Shown here: one piece after another, positions 1-6,877 of the stretch
Layout of the letters: each line of letters starts with the position of its first letter
Position numbering within the stretch: the first letter of the stretch is position 1
From: CAZMGG01 sp964565715
Lineage (GTDB): Bacteria; Planctomycetota; UBA1135; UBA2386
Length of the DNA stretch: 32,526 nt
Reading direction: 5' to 3'
NCBI GenBank assembly: GCA_964565715.1
Contig: CAZMGG010000059.1
Span: forward strand, 1 to 32,526
Made by a program: the position numbers and the translations under genes
Notes under the pieces: generated by a model
What the model was told of the DNA's origin: nothing
Seen by the model: only the letters and a program-made list of their open reading frames with translations
Database searches by the model: none

Positions 1-475
1 TGATCTCCGGCGGGCTCATGCCGTGGATCCAGATCGTCGGGTAGCGCTGCTTGATGTCGCGGAACAGGCTCGCGTACCAGTCGCTCCTGAATCGCGGGTG
101 GTGGCCGCCCTGCAGGAGGAGCTGATTGCCGCCGTGCGCCAGCAGCTCCTCGATCTTCTGGTAGATCACCTCGCGCGGCAGCACGTAGGCCTCGGCGTCG
201 CCGGGCCGGCGGTAGAACGCGCAGAAGCCGCAGTCGGTGACGCAGACGTTGGTCGGGTTGAGGTTGCGATCGACGATGTAGGTGACCCGCACCTTGCCGT
301 CGGGGCCCGCCGGGTTGAGGCGGAGGCGCACCTCGTGGGCCAGCAGGCCCAGCGACGGCTGGTCGAGGCCGCGGTAGAGGAGCAGGCCCTCCTCCGGGGT
401 CAGGGTGCCGCCGTCCACGGCCTTCTGGCCGAGGTCGCGGAGCAGCACCGGATCGGCGGTGGCGGTCGGAGTCAT
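1..475 (-). CDS. mqnC: Cyclic dehypoxanthine futalosine synthase MqnC, 5' part (cut by window edge)
   Basis: Radical SAM enzyme of the futalosine route to menaquinone; MqnC cyclises dehypoxanthine futalosine. The 158 visible codons hold the N-terminal part of the TIM barrel. Cys78, Cys82 and Cys85 form the CxxxCxxC cluster motif in the context TNVCVTDCGFCAFYR. This context, followed by LLQGGHHP and then SPPEI at the window edge, is typical of MqnC; MqnE usually reads CAFSR. The ATG at 475 begins MTPTATADP. It has no Shine-Dalgarno and sits 10 bp downstream of a TACCCT hexamer on the same strand, so a leaderless transcript is likely. The gene is divergent from the SGNH gene at 592. The C-terminal two thirds lie outside the window. 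Confidence 0.9.
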   Translation of the reverse strand, partial: MTPTATADPVLLRDLGQKAVDGGTLTPEEGLLLYRGLDQPSLGLLAHEVRLRLNPAGPDGKVRVTYIVDRNLNPTNVCVTDCGFCAFYRRPGDAEAYVLPREVIYQKIEELLAHGGNQLLLQGGHHPRFRSDWYASLFRDIKQRYPTIWIHGMSPPEI

Positions 476-485
476 CGGGGGCGAA

Positions 486-514
486 AGGGTAGGACCGGGG
501 CGGCGGGGGGTGAA
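486..514 (-). promoter_or_regulatory. Predicted promoter of mqnC, leaderless type
   Basis: On the minus strand, TTCACC (514-509) and TACCCT (491-486) are separated by 17 bp. The start codon follows only 10 bp after TACCCT, so the predicted transcription start falls at or within a few bases of the ATG. The intervening bases are C-rich with no ribosome binding site. The arrangement matches that seen in front of glyS. Confidence 0.55.
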
Positions 515-591
515 GCCGGAAGTTGCCGGTGCTGGCCGAACCGCGGCGGCCGGGCGGGAATTGCCGCCATGCTCCCGTATCGTGCGACCGG

Positions 592-1713
592 ATGCCGCCT
601 TCCGTCCCGCCGCCTGCCGCGCCCCCGCGGCCGTCTCCACCGCGCCGCCGCCGCCCCTGGCTCGCCGCCCTGGTCCTGCTGCCGCTCGGCTGCGTGCTGG
701 CCGTCGGCGGCCTCGAGGTGCTGCTGCGGACCACCCACCTGTTCGGCGTCAACTACGAGCGCGAGTTCGAGACCTACCGCACGACCTGCCTGCGCTTCAC
801 CTGGGATCGCCCCGATGGCAGCCGCGATCTCGACGGCACCCTCTACCGGCACCATCCGTCGCTCGACGTCGATCTCGGCAGCTTCCGCCTGCGCACCAAC
901 CGGCTCGGCCTGCGCGGGCCCGAGATCGAGCCGGCGAAGCCGGCGGGCACCTTCCGCATCCTCGTGCTCGGCGACTCGGTGGCGTTCGGCTGGGGCGTCG
1001 ACGACGACGTGACGTTCCTGCGCCGCTGGGAGGCCGAACTCAACGGCCGCGGCGATGGCCGCCGCTACGAAGTCGTCAACACCGGGCATCCGATGTACGA
1101 CACCACCCAGGAGGCGGCGCTGCTGCGCGAGGAAGGGCTGGCCCTGCGGCCGGACCTGGTGCTGCTGGTCTACGTCGTCAACGACGTCGAGCCGACCCGC
1201 GAGGTGGTCCAGGCGGCGCTCGGCCTGCCGGTGGCGACCACCCCGGACGAGCAGCGCCTGCAGGCGCCGGATGCCGCCCAGCGAGTGGCCCTGGCGGTGC
1301 GGCCGTGGCTGCCCGCCACCGCCGCCATGCTGGGCCTGCTGAGCAACCCCGCCGCGCGGGCCGAGGCGATCCTGCACGAACGCGGCGAGACCGAGTATCG
1401 CCCGGAGTTCTTCGGCAAGGGCGTGCGGGGCTGGGCGCGCAGCCGCGCGGCCCTGCTGGCGATCCGCGACCTGTGTCGCGAGCGCTCGGTGCCGCTGCTG
1501 GTGCTGGATCACACGCAGCCGCCGATCGGCTCGTTGCGGCCGTTCTGCATGGACAACGGCATCCCGGTGGGGGACCTGCGCTTCACCGCCGCGGAGCTGG
1601 AGCAGCCGATCTACAACTCCCGGCTGGACACCCACAGCAATGCCCGGGGGCACGACCTGCTGCTGGGCAAGCTGCGGGCGGCGGTGGCGGCGGCGGGGCT
1701 GCTGCCGCAGTAG
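592..1713 (+). CDS. Membrane-anchored SGNH/GDSL-type hydrolase
   Basis: Protein of 373 residues. A Pro/Arg-rich cytoplasmic start leads into one hydrophobic segment (LAALVLLPLGCVLAVGGL, about residues 25-45). The SGNH catalytic domain follows, with GDS at 127-129 in VLGDSVAFGWG, the block-III motif VVNDVEP, and a C-terminal THSNARGH supplying the likely catalytic His. Such proteins are anchored esterases or acyl-transfer-related enzymes acting on envelope polysaccharide; the substrate cannot be read here. The ATG at 592 was chosen because upstream codons in this frame give atypical low-complexity sequence. A TATCGT hexamer lies 8 bp before it. It converges on rpn with a 10-bp gap. A second SGNH gene at 11258 has the same architecture. 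Confidence 0.8.
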   Translation: MPPSVPPPAAPPRPSPPRRRRPWLAALVLLPLGCVLAVGGLEVLLRTTHLFGVNYEREFETYRTTCLRFTWDRPDGSRDLDGTLYRHHPSLDVDLGSFRLRTNRLGLRGPEIEPAKPAGTFRILVLGDSVAFGWGVDDDVTFLRRWEAELNGRGDGRRYEVVNTGHPMYDTTQEAALLREEGLALRPDLVLLVYVVNDVEPTREVVQAALGLPVATTPDEQRLQAPDAAQRVALAVRPWLPATAAMLGLLSNPAARAEAILHERGETEYRPEFFGKGVRGWARSRAALLAIRDLCRERSVPLLVLDHTQPPIGSLRPFCMDNGIPVGDLRFTAAELEQPIYNSRLDTHSNARGHDLLLGKLRAAVAAAGLLPQ

Positions 1714-1723
1714 GCGGCCGAAG

Positions 1724-1984
1724 CTAGCCGGCCAGCAGTTCGTCGAGCGAGCCGGCCGTCAGCAGCCGCACGGCCCAGCGGTCGAGCTGGTCGATGCCAG
1801 CGGCGCGGATCCGCTGCTCGGCGGCGGTCGGAATCGCGTCGAAGCGCGAGCGGAGCATGGTCAGGAGCATCTCAGCGCGGCCCTCGGCGCGGCCCTCGGC
1901 GCGGCCCTCGGTGCGGCCCTCGGTGCGGCCCTCGGTGCGGCCCTTCGCATGGCCTTGCTGGATGAGTTTCTCGGCGGTGGACAT
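1724..1984 (-). CDS. Internal in-frame start in rpn giving a short C-terminal product (RpnS-like)
   Basis: Met242 of the Rpn protein (ATG at 1984) is preceded by AGGAG with a 6-base spacer on the minus strand. This is one of the best Shine-Dalgarno sites in the window. Translation from here would give an 86-residue protein starting MSTAEKLIQQGHAKG, made of the six tetrapeptide repeats plus the C-terminal helical domain and lacking the nuclease. In E. coli rpn genes a short C-terminal product from an internal start has been reported to counteract the full-length nuclease. The position and size here match that arrangement. The assignment rests on sequence layout only. Confidence 0.55.
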   Translation of the reverse strand: MSTAEKLIQQGHAKGRTEGRTEGRTEGRAEGRAEGRAEMLLTMLRSRFDAIPTAAEQRIRAAGIDQLDRWAVRLLTAGSLDELLAG

Positions 1985-2707
1985 CAGAATCTCCTGGTCG
2001 GGCAGCAGTTGGGCGAACAGCCTCTCGATCTCGTCGAGGGCCAACTCGGTGGTTCGCAGGATGTAGGAGACTACCGCCTCCAGGTCCTCGCCGGGATCAC
2101 CGGCATGGACCTGCGCCAGCAGGTCGGCCCACCTGCGGAGGGCGGCGGCGGCGGTGGCCGGCGGGCTGCCCGGCAGGAAGCGTTGGAGCAGCAGCACCAG
2201 GGTGCCGGGCGGCGGCAGGCCGAACCCCCGGATCGCTGCCTCGTCGTGGTCGCCCAGCACGAACGGGACCACTCCGGAGCTCGGCTGGAACGCGTCCAGG
2301 AGCGGCGCGCGGTGCCGCCGTCGCGGCTGGCTGCGGCGATCGGGACCGCAGAGCAGCAGGATCGGCACCACCAGGGCTTCCCCCTTCCCCGCCACCTCGC
2401 GGTGGCGCTGGCGCACCCGCCGGGCGTAGTCGAGGAGCTGGTCCGCGGCGTCGCGCCCGGGCCAGAACTTGTGCTCCAGCAGCAGGTACAGGGGCTCGGG
2501 ATCCGGGTCGTCCGACGTGGCGGCGAACAGCAGATCGGCCCGGCGACCCTGCAGTCGGCCGTTGCGGAACTCGGCTGCCACGGGGGCGAAGGTGCGCCAG
2601 TCGATGACGGCCGCCGGTCCGGCGCCAAGCACTGCCCGGCACAGCGGCAGGGCCTGATCGGCCCGGCCGAAGATCTTGCGGAAGAGGCTGTCGTGATGGT
2701 CGCCCAT
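1724..2707 (-). CDS. Rpn family recombination-promoting nuclease / YhgA-like PD-(D/E)XK protein
   Basis: Protein of 327 residues of the Rpn/YhgA family (historically named Transposase_31). It starts with the family hallmark HDSLFRKIF at residues 5-13. Asp58 (RRADLLF), Glu78 and Lys80 (LLLEHKF), then Gln and Tyr in DQLLDYARR, make the D-ExK nuclease motif. A helical C-terminal region follows, interrupted at about 254-278 by six Gly-Arg-(Thr/Ala)-Glu repeats. ATG 2707 was chosen over an upstream in-frame option because family members begin a few residues before HDSLF. Rpn proteins promote RecA-independent recombination in E. coli and have been linked to defence. No terminal inverted repeats or partner transposase are seen. 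A second translation start inside the gene is listed separately. Confidence 0.85.
   Translation of the reverse strand: MGDHHDSLFRKIFGRADQALPLCRAVLGAGPAAVIDWRTFAPVAAEFRNGRLQGRRADLLFAATSDDPDPEPLYLLLEHKFWPGRDAADQLLDYARRVRQRHREVAGKGEALVVPILLLCGPDRRSQPRRRHRAPLLDAFQPSSGVVPFVLGDHDEAAIRGFGLPPPGTLVLLLQRFLPGSPPATAAAALRRWADLLAQVHAGDPGEDLEAVVSYILRTTELALDEIERLFAQLLPDQEILMSTAEKLIQQGHAKGRTEGRTEGRTEGRAEGRAEGRAEMLLTMLRSRFDAIPTAAEQRIRAAGIDQLDRWAVRLLTAGSLDELLAG
1875..1946 (-). repeat. Six tandem 12-bp repeats inside rpn
   Basis: On the plus strand the unit is G(C/T)GCGGCCCTCG, present six times without a gap. Three units have C and three have T at position two, and the last unit ends TTC instead of TCG. On the coding strand the repeats give Gly-Arg-Thr-Glu three times and then Gly-Arg-Ala-Glu three times. 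Gain or loss of a unit keeps the frame, so copy number can vary without destroying the gene. Confidence 0.95.
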
Positions 2708-2830
2708 GCAGTGCCCTGGCGGCGGGCCATCCCTCTGTGCACCGCATCGAGCCACGGTTACGCGCGACCCCCGGAATCCGGGCCGCGGCGGCCCCGGGGA
2801 AAGGGGCGATGGGCCGGCCCCGGCCGCTGC

Positions 2831-2838
2831 TATACCTT
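2831..2838 (+). promoter_or_regulatory. Predicted -10 element close to the wbqC-like start
   Basis: TATACCTT lies here and the ATG of the next gene is at 2848, 9-11 bp downstream. No clear -35 hexamer and no Shine-Dalgarno are visible. The spacing agrees with the other leaderless-type sites in this window. The remainder of the 140-bp divergent gap (2708-2847) shows nothing else recognisable. Confidence 0.4.
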
Positions 2839-2847
2839 GCTGCCTGC

Positions 2848-3570
2848 ATGGCCAGCCGGAAGCGCATCGCGATCGTCCAGTCGAACTACATCCCGTGGAA
2901 GGGCTACTTCGACCTGATCGCCGCGGTGGACGAGTTCGTGCTGTTCGACCACATGCAGTACACGCGCCGCGACTGGCGCAACCGCAACCGGATCAAGACG
3001 CGACAGGGGACGCAGTGGCTGTCGGTGCCTGTGGCGGTGAGCGGGAAGTACCTGCAGACCATCCGCGAGACCGAGGTGTCGGACCCGGACTGGGCCGAGC
3101 GGCACTGGCGCACCCTGAGCCACGCCTACGCCCAGGCGCCGTGCTTCCGCGAGATCGGGCCCAGCCTGCGGCGCCTCTACGAGGACGTCGCCGGCGAGCG
3201 GTACCTGAGCCAGATCAACCGACGCATGCTGGAGGCGATCTGCGGCATGCTCGGCATCCGCACGCGGCTGTCGTGGTCCTGGGACTACGAGCTGACCGAG
3301 GGCAAGACCGAACGCCTCGTCGCGCTCTGCCAGCAGGCCGGCGCCGGTGAGTACCTGTCAGGACCGACCGCCCGCGGCTACGTCGACGAGGGCCTGTTCG
3401 CCCAGGCGGGGATCCGCCTGTCGTGGATGGACTACGGCGGCTATCGGGAGTACCCGCAGCTGTTCCCGCCGTTCGACCACCACGTCAGCGTCGTCGACCT
3501 GTTGTGCAACACCGGCGCCGACGCCCGGGACTGGCTGCTGGCCGCCGGGCGCGCCGCCGAGGCCGGTTGA
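2848..3570 (+). CDS. WbqC-like family protein
   Basis: Protein of 240 residues matching the WbqC-like family along its length. It has the N-terminal AIVQSNYIPWKGYFDLI, then DEFVLFDHMQYTRRDWRNRNRI, and near the C-terminus YLSGPTARGYVDEGLF and YREYPQLFPPF. Family members occur in O-antigen and capsule loci and in antibiotic clusters; the biochemical reaction is not firmly established, though a role in modifying amino sugars is suspected. The ATG at 2848 starts directly before the first family motif. The next three genes encode an acyltransferase, a sugar-binding or hydrolase propeller and a glycosyltransferase, which supports a glycan role. Confidence 0.85.
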   Translation: MASRKRIAIVQSNYIPWKGYFDLIAAVDEFVLFDHMQYTRRDWRNRNRIKTRQGTQWLSVPVAVSGKYLQTIRETEVSDPDWAERHWRTLSHAYAQAPCFREIGPSLRRLYEDVAGERYLSQINRRMLEAICGMLGIRTRLSWSWDYELTEGKTERLVALCQQAGAGEYLSGPTARGYVDEGLFAQAGIRLSWMDYGGYREYPQLFPPFDHHVSVVDLLCNTGADARDWLLAAGRAAEAG

Positions 3571-3594
3571 TTCCCCGGCGGGCCGCCGTAACCT
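3567..3594 (+). promoter_or_regulatory. Predicted promoter of the PglD-like gene
   Basis: TTGATT (3567-3572) and TAACCT (3589-3594) are separated by 16 bp. The ATG follows 13 bp after TAACCT. The first hexamer overlaps the TGA stop of the preceding gene. C-rich sequence with no Shine-Dalgarno separates the -10 hexamer and the ATG. Confidence 0.5.
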
Positions 3595-3607
3595 CGCCCG
3601 CCCAGCC

Positions 3608-4267
3608 ATGGCGCGAGTGGTGATCTACGGCGCGGGCGTGGTGGCGCGCATGGCGCACCACTACTTCGCCACCGACAGCGAACACGAGGTGGTGGCGTTC
3701 ACGGTCGACGGCGCCCTGCGGCAGGCCGACGAGCACCGCGGGCTGCCGCTGCTCGACTTCGAGAACGTCGTCGAACGGCATCCGCCGGGCGATTTCGCCA
3801 TGTTCGTGGCGATGGGCTACGCGCAGATGAACGTCGTGCGGGCCCGGTGCTACGACAGGGCGCGGGCCGCCGGCTACGCCCTGGTCAGCTACGTCAGCAG
3901 CCGCTGCACCTGGCTCGCCGAGGGCGGGCCCGGCGACAACTGCCTCGTCATGGAGGACAACACGGTGCAGCCCTTCGCGCGGATCGGCAGCGACGTGATC
4001 CTGTGGAGCGGCAACCACATCGGGCACGACGCGGTGATCGGCGACCACGTGTTCGTCACCTCGCACGTCGTGGTGTCGGGCTTCGTCCAGGTCGGCCACC
4101 ACAGCTTCCTGGGCGTCAACGCGTCGCTGCGCGATGGCATCGTCGTGGCGCCCCGGACCCTGGTCGGCGCCGGCGCGGTGATCACCGCCGATACCGTCGA
4201 GGGCGGCGTCTACGTGCCGCCGCGGGCCACGCTGCTGCCGAAGACCAGCGATCAGGTGCGCCTGTAG
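3608..4267 (+). CDS. PglD-like sugar O-/N-acyltransferase with left-handed beta-helix
   Basis: Protein of 219 residues. The N-terminal half is a Rossmann-like PglD domain (VVIYGAGVVARMAHHYF, then VVAFTVD). The C-terminal half is a left-handed beta-helix of hexapeptide repeats, including NHIGHDAVIGDHVFVTSHVVVSG and VGHHSFLGVNASLRDGI, whose His residues sit where PglD-type enzymes keep their catalytic base. Family enzymes transfer acetyl or other acyl groups to nucleotide-activated amino sugars. The acceptor here is unknown; a product of the WecE-like aminotransferase at 10076 is one possibility. Its TAG stop directly abuts the next ATG (TAGATG). Confidence 0.85.
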   Translation: MARVVIYGAGVVARMAHHYFATDSEHEVVAFTVDGALRQADEHRGLPLLDFENVVERHPPGDFAMFVAMGYAQMNVVRARCYDRARAAGYALVSYVSSRCTWLAEGGPGDNCLVMEDNTVQPFARIGSDVILWSGNHIGHDAVIGDHVFVTSHVVVSGFVQVGHHSFLGVNASLRDGIVVAPRTLVGAGAVITADTVEGGVYVPPRATLLPKTSDQVRL

Positions 4268-5182
4268 ATGGCCGCGCAGCGCTGGCGGAAGCTGGGGCTC
4301 CTGTTCGCCGCCGACGGCAGCCGGCCGTGGCTGCTGACCCACGCCGCCAACCCGGTGGCGGAGCCGTTGGGTGACCGGGTGCGGGTCTACTTCAGCAGCC
4401 GCGACGGGCAGAACCGCAGCCACGTCGGCTGCTTCACGTTCGATCCGGGCAGGCCGGGGCAGGTCACCGATCTGGCGGAGCGGCCGCTGGTCTCGCCCGG
4501 CGCGCCGGGGCTGTTCGACGACAGCGGCGTGTCGATCGGCTGCGTCGTGCGCGACGGTGATCGGCGGCGGCTCTACTACGCCGGCTGGAACCTCGGCGTG
4601 ACCGTGCCGTGGCGCAACGCCATCGGGCTGGCGGAGACCCGGGGCGACGACCACGACTTCCACAAGCCGACCCGGGCGCCGGTGCTCGACCGCAGCGCGG
4701 TCGATCCGTTCTCCCTGTCGTATCCGTGGGTGCTGCAGGACGGCGGGGCCTGGCGGATGTGGTACGGCACCAACCTGACCTGGGGACCGGCGATCGCCGA
4801 CATGACCCACGTCGTGCGGCATGCCTGGAGCGACGACGGCGTGCACTGGCGGTGCGACGAACGGGTGGTGGTCGGCCTGGAGAGGCCCGGCGAGACCTGC
4901 ATCGCCCGACCCTGCGTGCTGCGGGACGCCGACCGGTGGCGGATGTGGTACGCGTGGCGCGGCGAGGCCTACCGGATCGGCTACGCCGAGTCGGCGGACG
5001 GTCTGCGGTGGGAGCGCCGCGACGACCTGGCGGGCATCGACGTGTCGGCCTCGGGCTGGGACGCCGGGATGGTGTGCTACCCGTGCGTGTTCGACCACCA
5101 GGGCGCCCGCTGGATGCTCTACTGCGGCAACGCCTACGGGCGCACGGGCATCGGGCTGGCGGTGCTGGAGAACGGCCCGTGA
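4268..5182 (+). CDS. GH43/GH32-like five-bladed beta-propeller protein
   Basis: Protein of 304 residues without a signal peptide. It shows repeated propeller-blade motifs: RRLYYAGW, AWRMWYG, RWRMWYAW and RWMLYCGNAYG, with FDDSGVSIGC near the front. This is the pattern of the GH43/GH32/GH68 fold seen in many O-antigen clusters, where the protein is cytoplasmic and its role as hydrolase, transferase or sugar binder is unproven. A catalytic acid/base set could not be assigned with confidence. It starts in the base after the previous stop and overlaps the next gene by four bases (GTGA), so the three genes are probably co-translated. Confidence 0.75.
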   Translation: MAAQRWRKLGLLFAADGSRPWLLTHAANPVAEPLGDRVRVYFSSRDGQNRSHVGCFTFDPGRPGQVTDLAERPLVSPGAPGLFDDSGVSIGCVVRDGDRRRLYYAGWNLGVTVPWRNAIGLAETRGDDHDFHKPTRAPVLDRSAVDPFSLSYPWVLQDGGAWRMWYGTNLTWGPAIADMTHVVRHAWSDDGVHWRCDERVVVGLERPGETCIARPCVLRDADRWRMWYAWRGEAYRIGYAESADGLRWERRDDLAGIDVSASGWDAGMVCYPCVFDHQGARWMLYCGNAYGRTGIGLAVLENGP

Positions 5183-6837
5183 GGTTCGGCTTCTTCGGCA
5201 ACAACAACAACTACCCGTTCCTGCTGGCCGAGGAGCTCCGCGAACAGGGCCACGACGTGGTGCTGTTCGTCAACAAGCGCGGCCTGCTGGACCGGCCGGA
5301 GAGCCGCGATCCGGCCCGCTTCGCCGGCGGCTATCCGGAGTGGATCGTCGATGCCAGCGAACTGTCGGAGTGGGAGTGCATCGCGCTGGCGCCGTCGCTG
5401 GCGCCGGTGCTGGATCGCCTGGCGGAGTGCGATGCGCTGGTGCTGAACGACGTCGGCGTGTCGTTCCAGCCGCTGCTCGGCCGCCCGACGATCGTCTTCC
5501 TGACCGGCGCCGACCTCGACTACTACGCCAGCCTGCAGATGCCGGCGTTGCGGGTGCAGGCCGGTTCGGCGGAGTACCGGGGTTCGGCGGCGGCGCGCTG
5601 CGACCAGCAGGTACTGACCGGGTTCGTCGAACGCCAGCGGCAGGGGCTGCGGGCCGCGGTGGCGGTCAACTGGGCCCTGCCCGGGCTGTTCCCGCGCTCG
5701 GAAGCGCTGCTCGCCGAGATCGGCGTGACCCCGGCGCAGGTCTTCAACCTGCAGATGGCCGACCTGCGCCGCATCGCGCCCACGCCACCGCCGGCGGGCA
5801 GGGTGCCGCGCCTGTTCTGCGGCACGCGCCTGACCTGGAAGCTGCCCATCGAGCCCGGCCGTTCGGCGATGGACTACAAGGGCTCCGACGTGATGTTGCG
5901 CGGCATCGCCGAGCACGCCCGGCGCGGCGGTGGTGCCGTCGAACTGCGGCTGGTGCGGAAGGGACTGCACGTCGCCGAGACCGTCGCTCTCGCCGCCGAA
6001 CTGGGCATCGCCGAGCAGGTGACCTGGCTCGACGAGATGCCGCTGGCCGCGTTGTGGCAGGAGTTCGCCGGCTGCGACGTGGCGTTCGAGCAACTCGGCG
6101 GCTCGGTGGTCAGCATGGTGGCCCTGGACGTGATGGCGGCCGGGCGGCCGGTGATCGGCAACGCCCGGCCCGACGTGCCGACGGTGTTCACCGGCGCGGA
6201 CAGCCCGATCTGCCAGGCCGCCACGCCCGACGAGGTGGCGGAGTGGCTGCGGCGGCTGCTCACGGACCCCGCCGAACGGCGCCGTCGCGGCGAGGCCGGA
6301 CGGGCCTTCGTCGAGCGGCACTTCAGCCCTGCCCGGGCTGCCCGGCTGTGCCTGGAACGGCTGCGGGACGGGGCCGGCGCCGGCAGCCGCCACGGCCACC
6401 TGCTGCAGCAGCTGGCCGACCTGCGCGGCGAACTGCGCGCCGTGGCGGGCGGCGGCGCCCTGGCTGCCGCCGGCGGCGCCGACCGGGAACGGGCCCTGCT
6501 GGCGGCCCTGCGGGCCGTGCACCGCGGCGGCCGCAAGGCCCTGCTCTGGCAGGTCCTGCCCGGGCCCTTCGCCGCCGAGGGGCCGCGGGGCTGGACCGCG
6601 CCGTTGCCGCAGCTCACCGATCGCGCCGACGACGCCGGCGCCCCGCGCCGCTCGCCGCTGCTGCTCCTGGAGGACGACCGGCTGCTGGGGCCGGCCCACG
6701 CTGACCATGGCGAGCTGCGCCACAAGGGGGCGGGTCGCTACTCGCACTGGCTGACCCACCTCTACTTCTCCACCAGCGACGGCTCCGACCCCAACCGCAA
6801 CGGCCGCGCCTACACGGTGGTGCTGGCCCGCGACTGA
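5179..6837 (+). CDS. Glycosyltransferase (GT4-like) with uncharacterised C-terminal module
   Basis: Protein of 552 residues starting at a GTG that overlaps the upstream stop (GTGA). The N-terminus MRFGFFGNNNNYPFLLAEELREQG is a nucleotide-sugar transferase Rossmann start. The second Rossmann half spans about 210-415, with LDVMAAGRPVIGN as the donor-binding loop and RAFVERHFSP after it. The LFCGTRLTWK and YKGSDVMLRG segments fit GT-B enzymes. Residues from about 452 to 552 form a separate module ending in GRYSHWLTHLYFSTSDGSDPNRNGR, a motif seen at the ends of otherwise unrelated glycan-related proteins and of unknown function. A start further upstream in this frame (4609) would run through the preceding gene and was rejected. 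Confidence 0.8.
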   Translation: MRFGFFGNNNNYPFLLAEELREQGHDVVLFVNKRGLLDRPESRDPARFAGGYPEWIVDASELSEWECIALAPSLAPVLDRLAECDALVLNDVGVSFQPLLGRPTIVFLTGADLDYYASLQMPALRVQAGSAEYRGSAAARCDQQVLTGFVERQRQGLRAAVAVNWALPGLFPRSEALLAEIGVTPAQVFNLQMADLRRIAPTPPPAGRVPRLFCGTRLTWKLPIEPGRSAMDYKGSDVMLRGIAEHARRGGGAVELRLVRKGLHVAETVALAAELGIAEQVTWLDEMPLAALWQEFAGCDVAFEQLGGSVVSMVALDVMAAGRPVIGNARPDVPTVFTGADSPICQAATPDEVAEWLRRLLTDPAERRRRGEAGRAFVERHFSPARAARLCLERLRDGAGAGSRHGHLLQQLADLRGELRAVAGGGALAAAGGADRERALLAALRAVHRGGRKALLWQVLPGPFAAEGPRGWTAPLPQLTDRADDAGAPRRSPLLLLEDDRLLGPAHADHGELRHKGAGRYSHWLTHLYFSTSDGSDPNRNGRAYTVVLARD

Positions 6838-6877
6838 CCGTGCCCACACCGGCGGGTTGCGTTGCGTATGGGCCCGC

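Noticed and set aside
1875..1946. Six short repeats as a CRISPR array
   Set aside because: The 12-bp units are contiguous with no spacers and lie inside a coding frame.
1724..2707. Rpn gene as part of an insertion sequence
   Set aside because: The family was once named a transposase, but no inverted repeats, target duplications or partner genes flank it.
4609..5178. 190-codon upstream extension of the glycosyltransferase
   Set aside because: It runs through the propeller gene in another frame with shadow-type composition. The GTG at 5179 with a GTGA overlap gives a normal Rossmann start.
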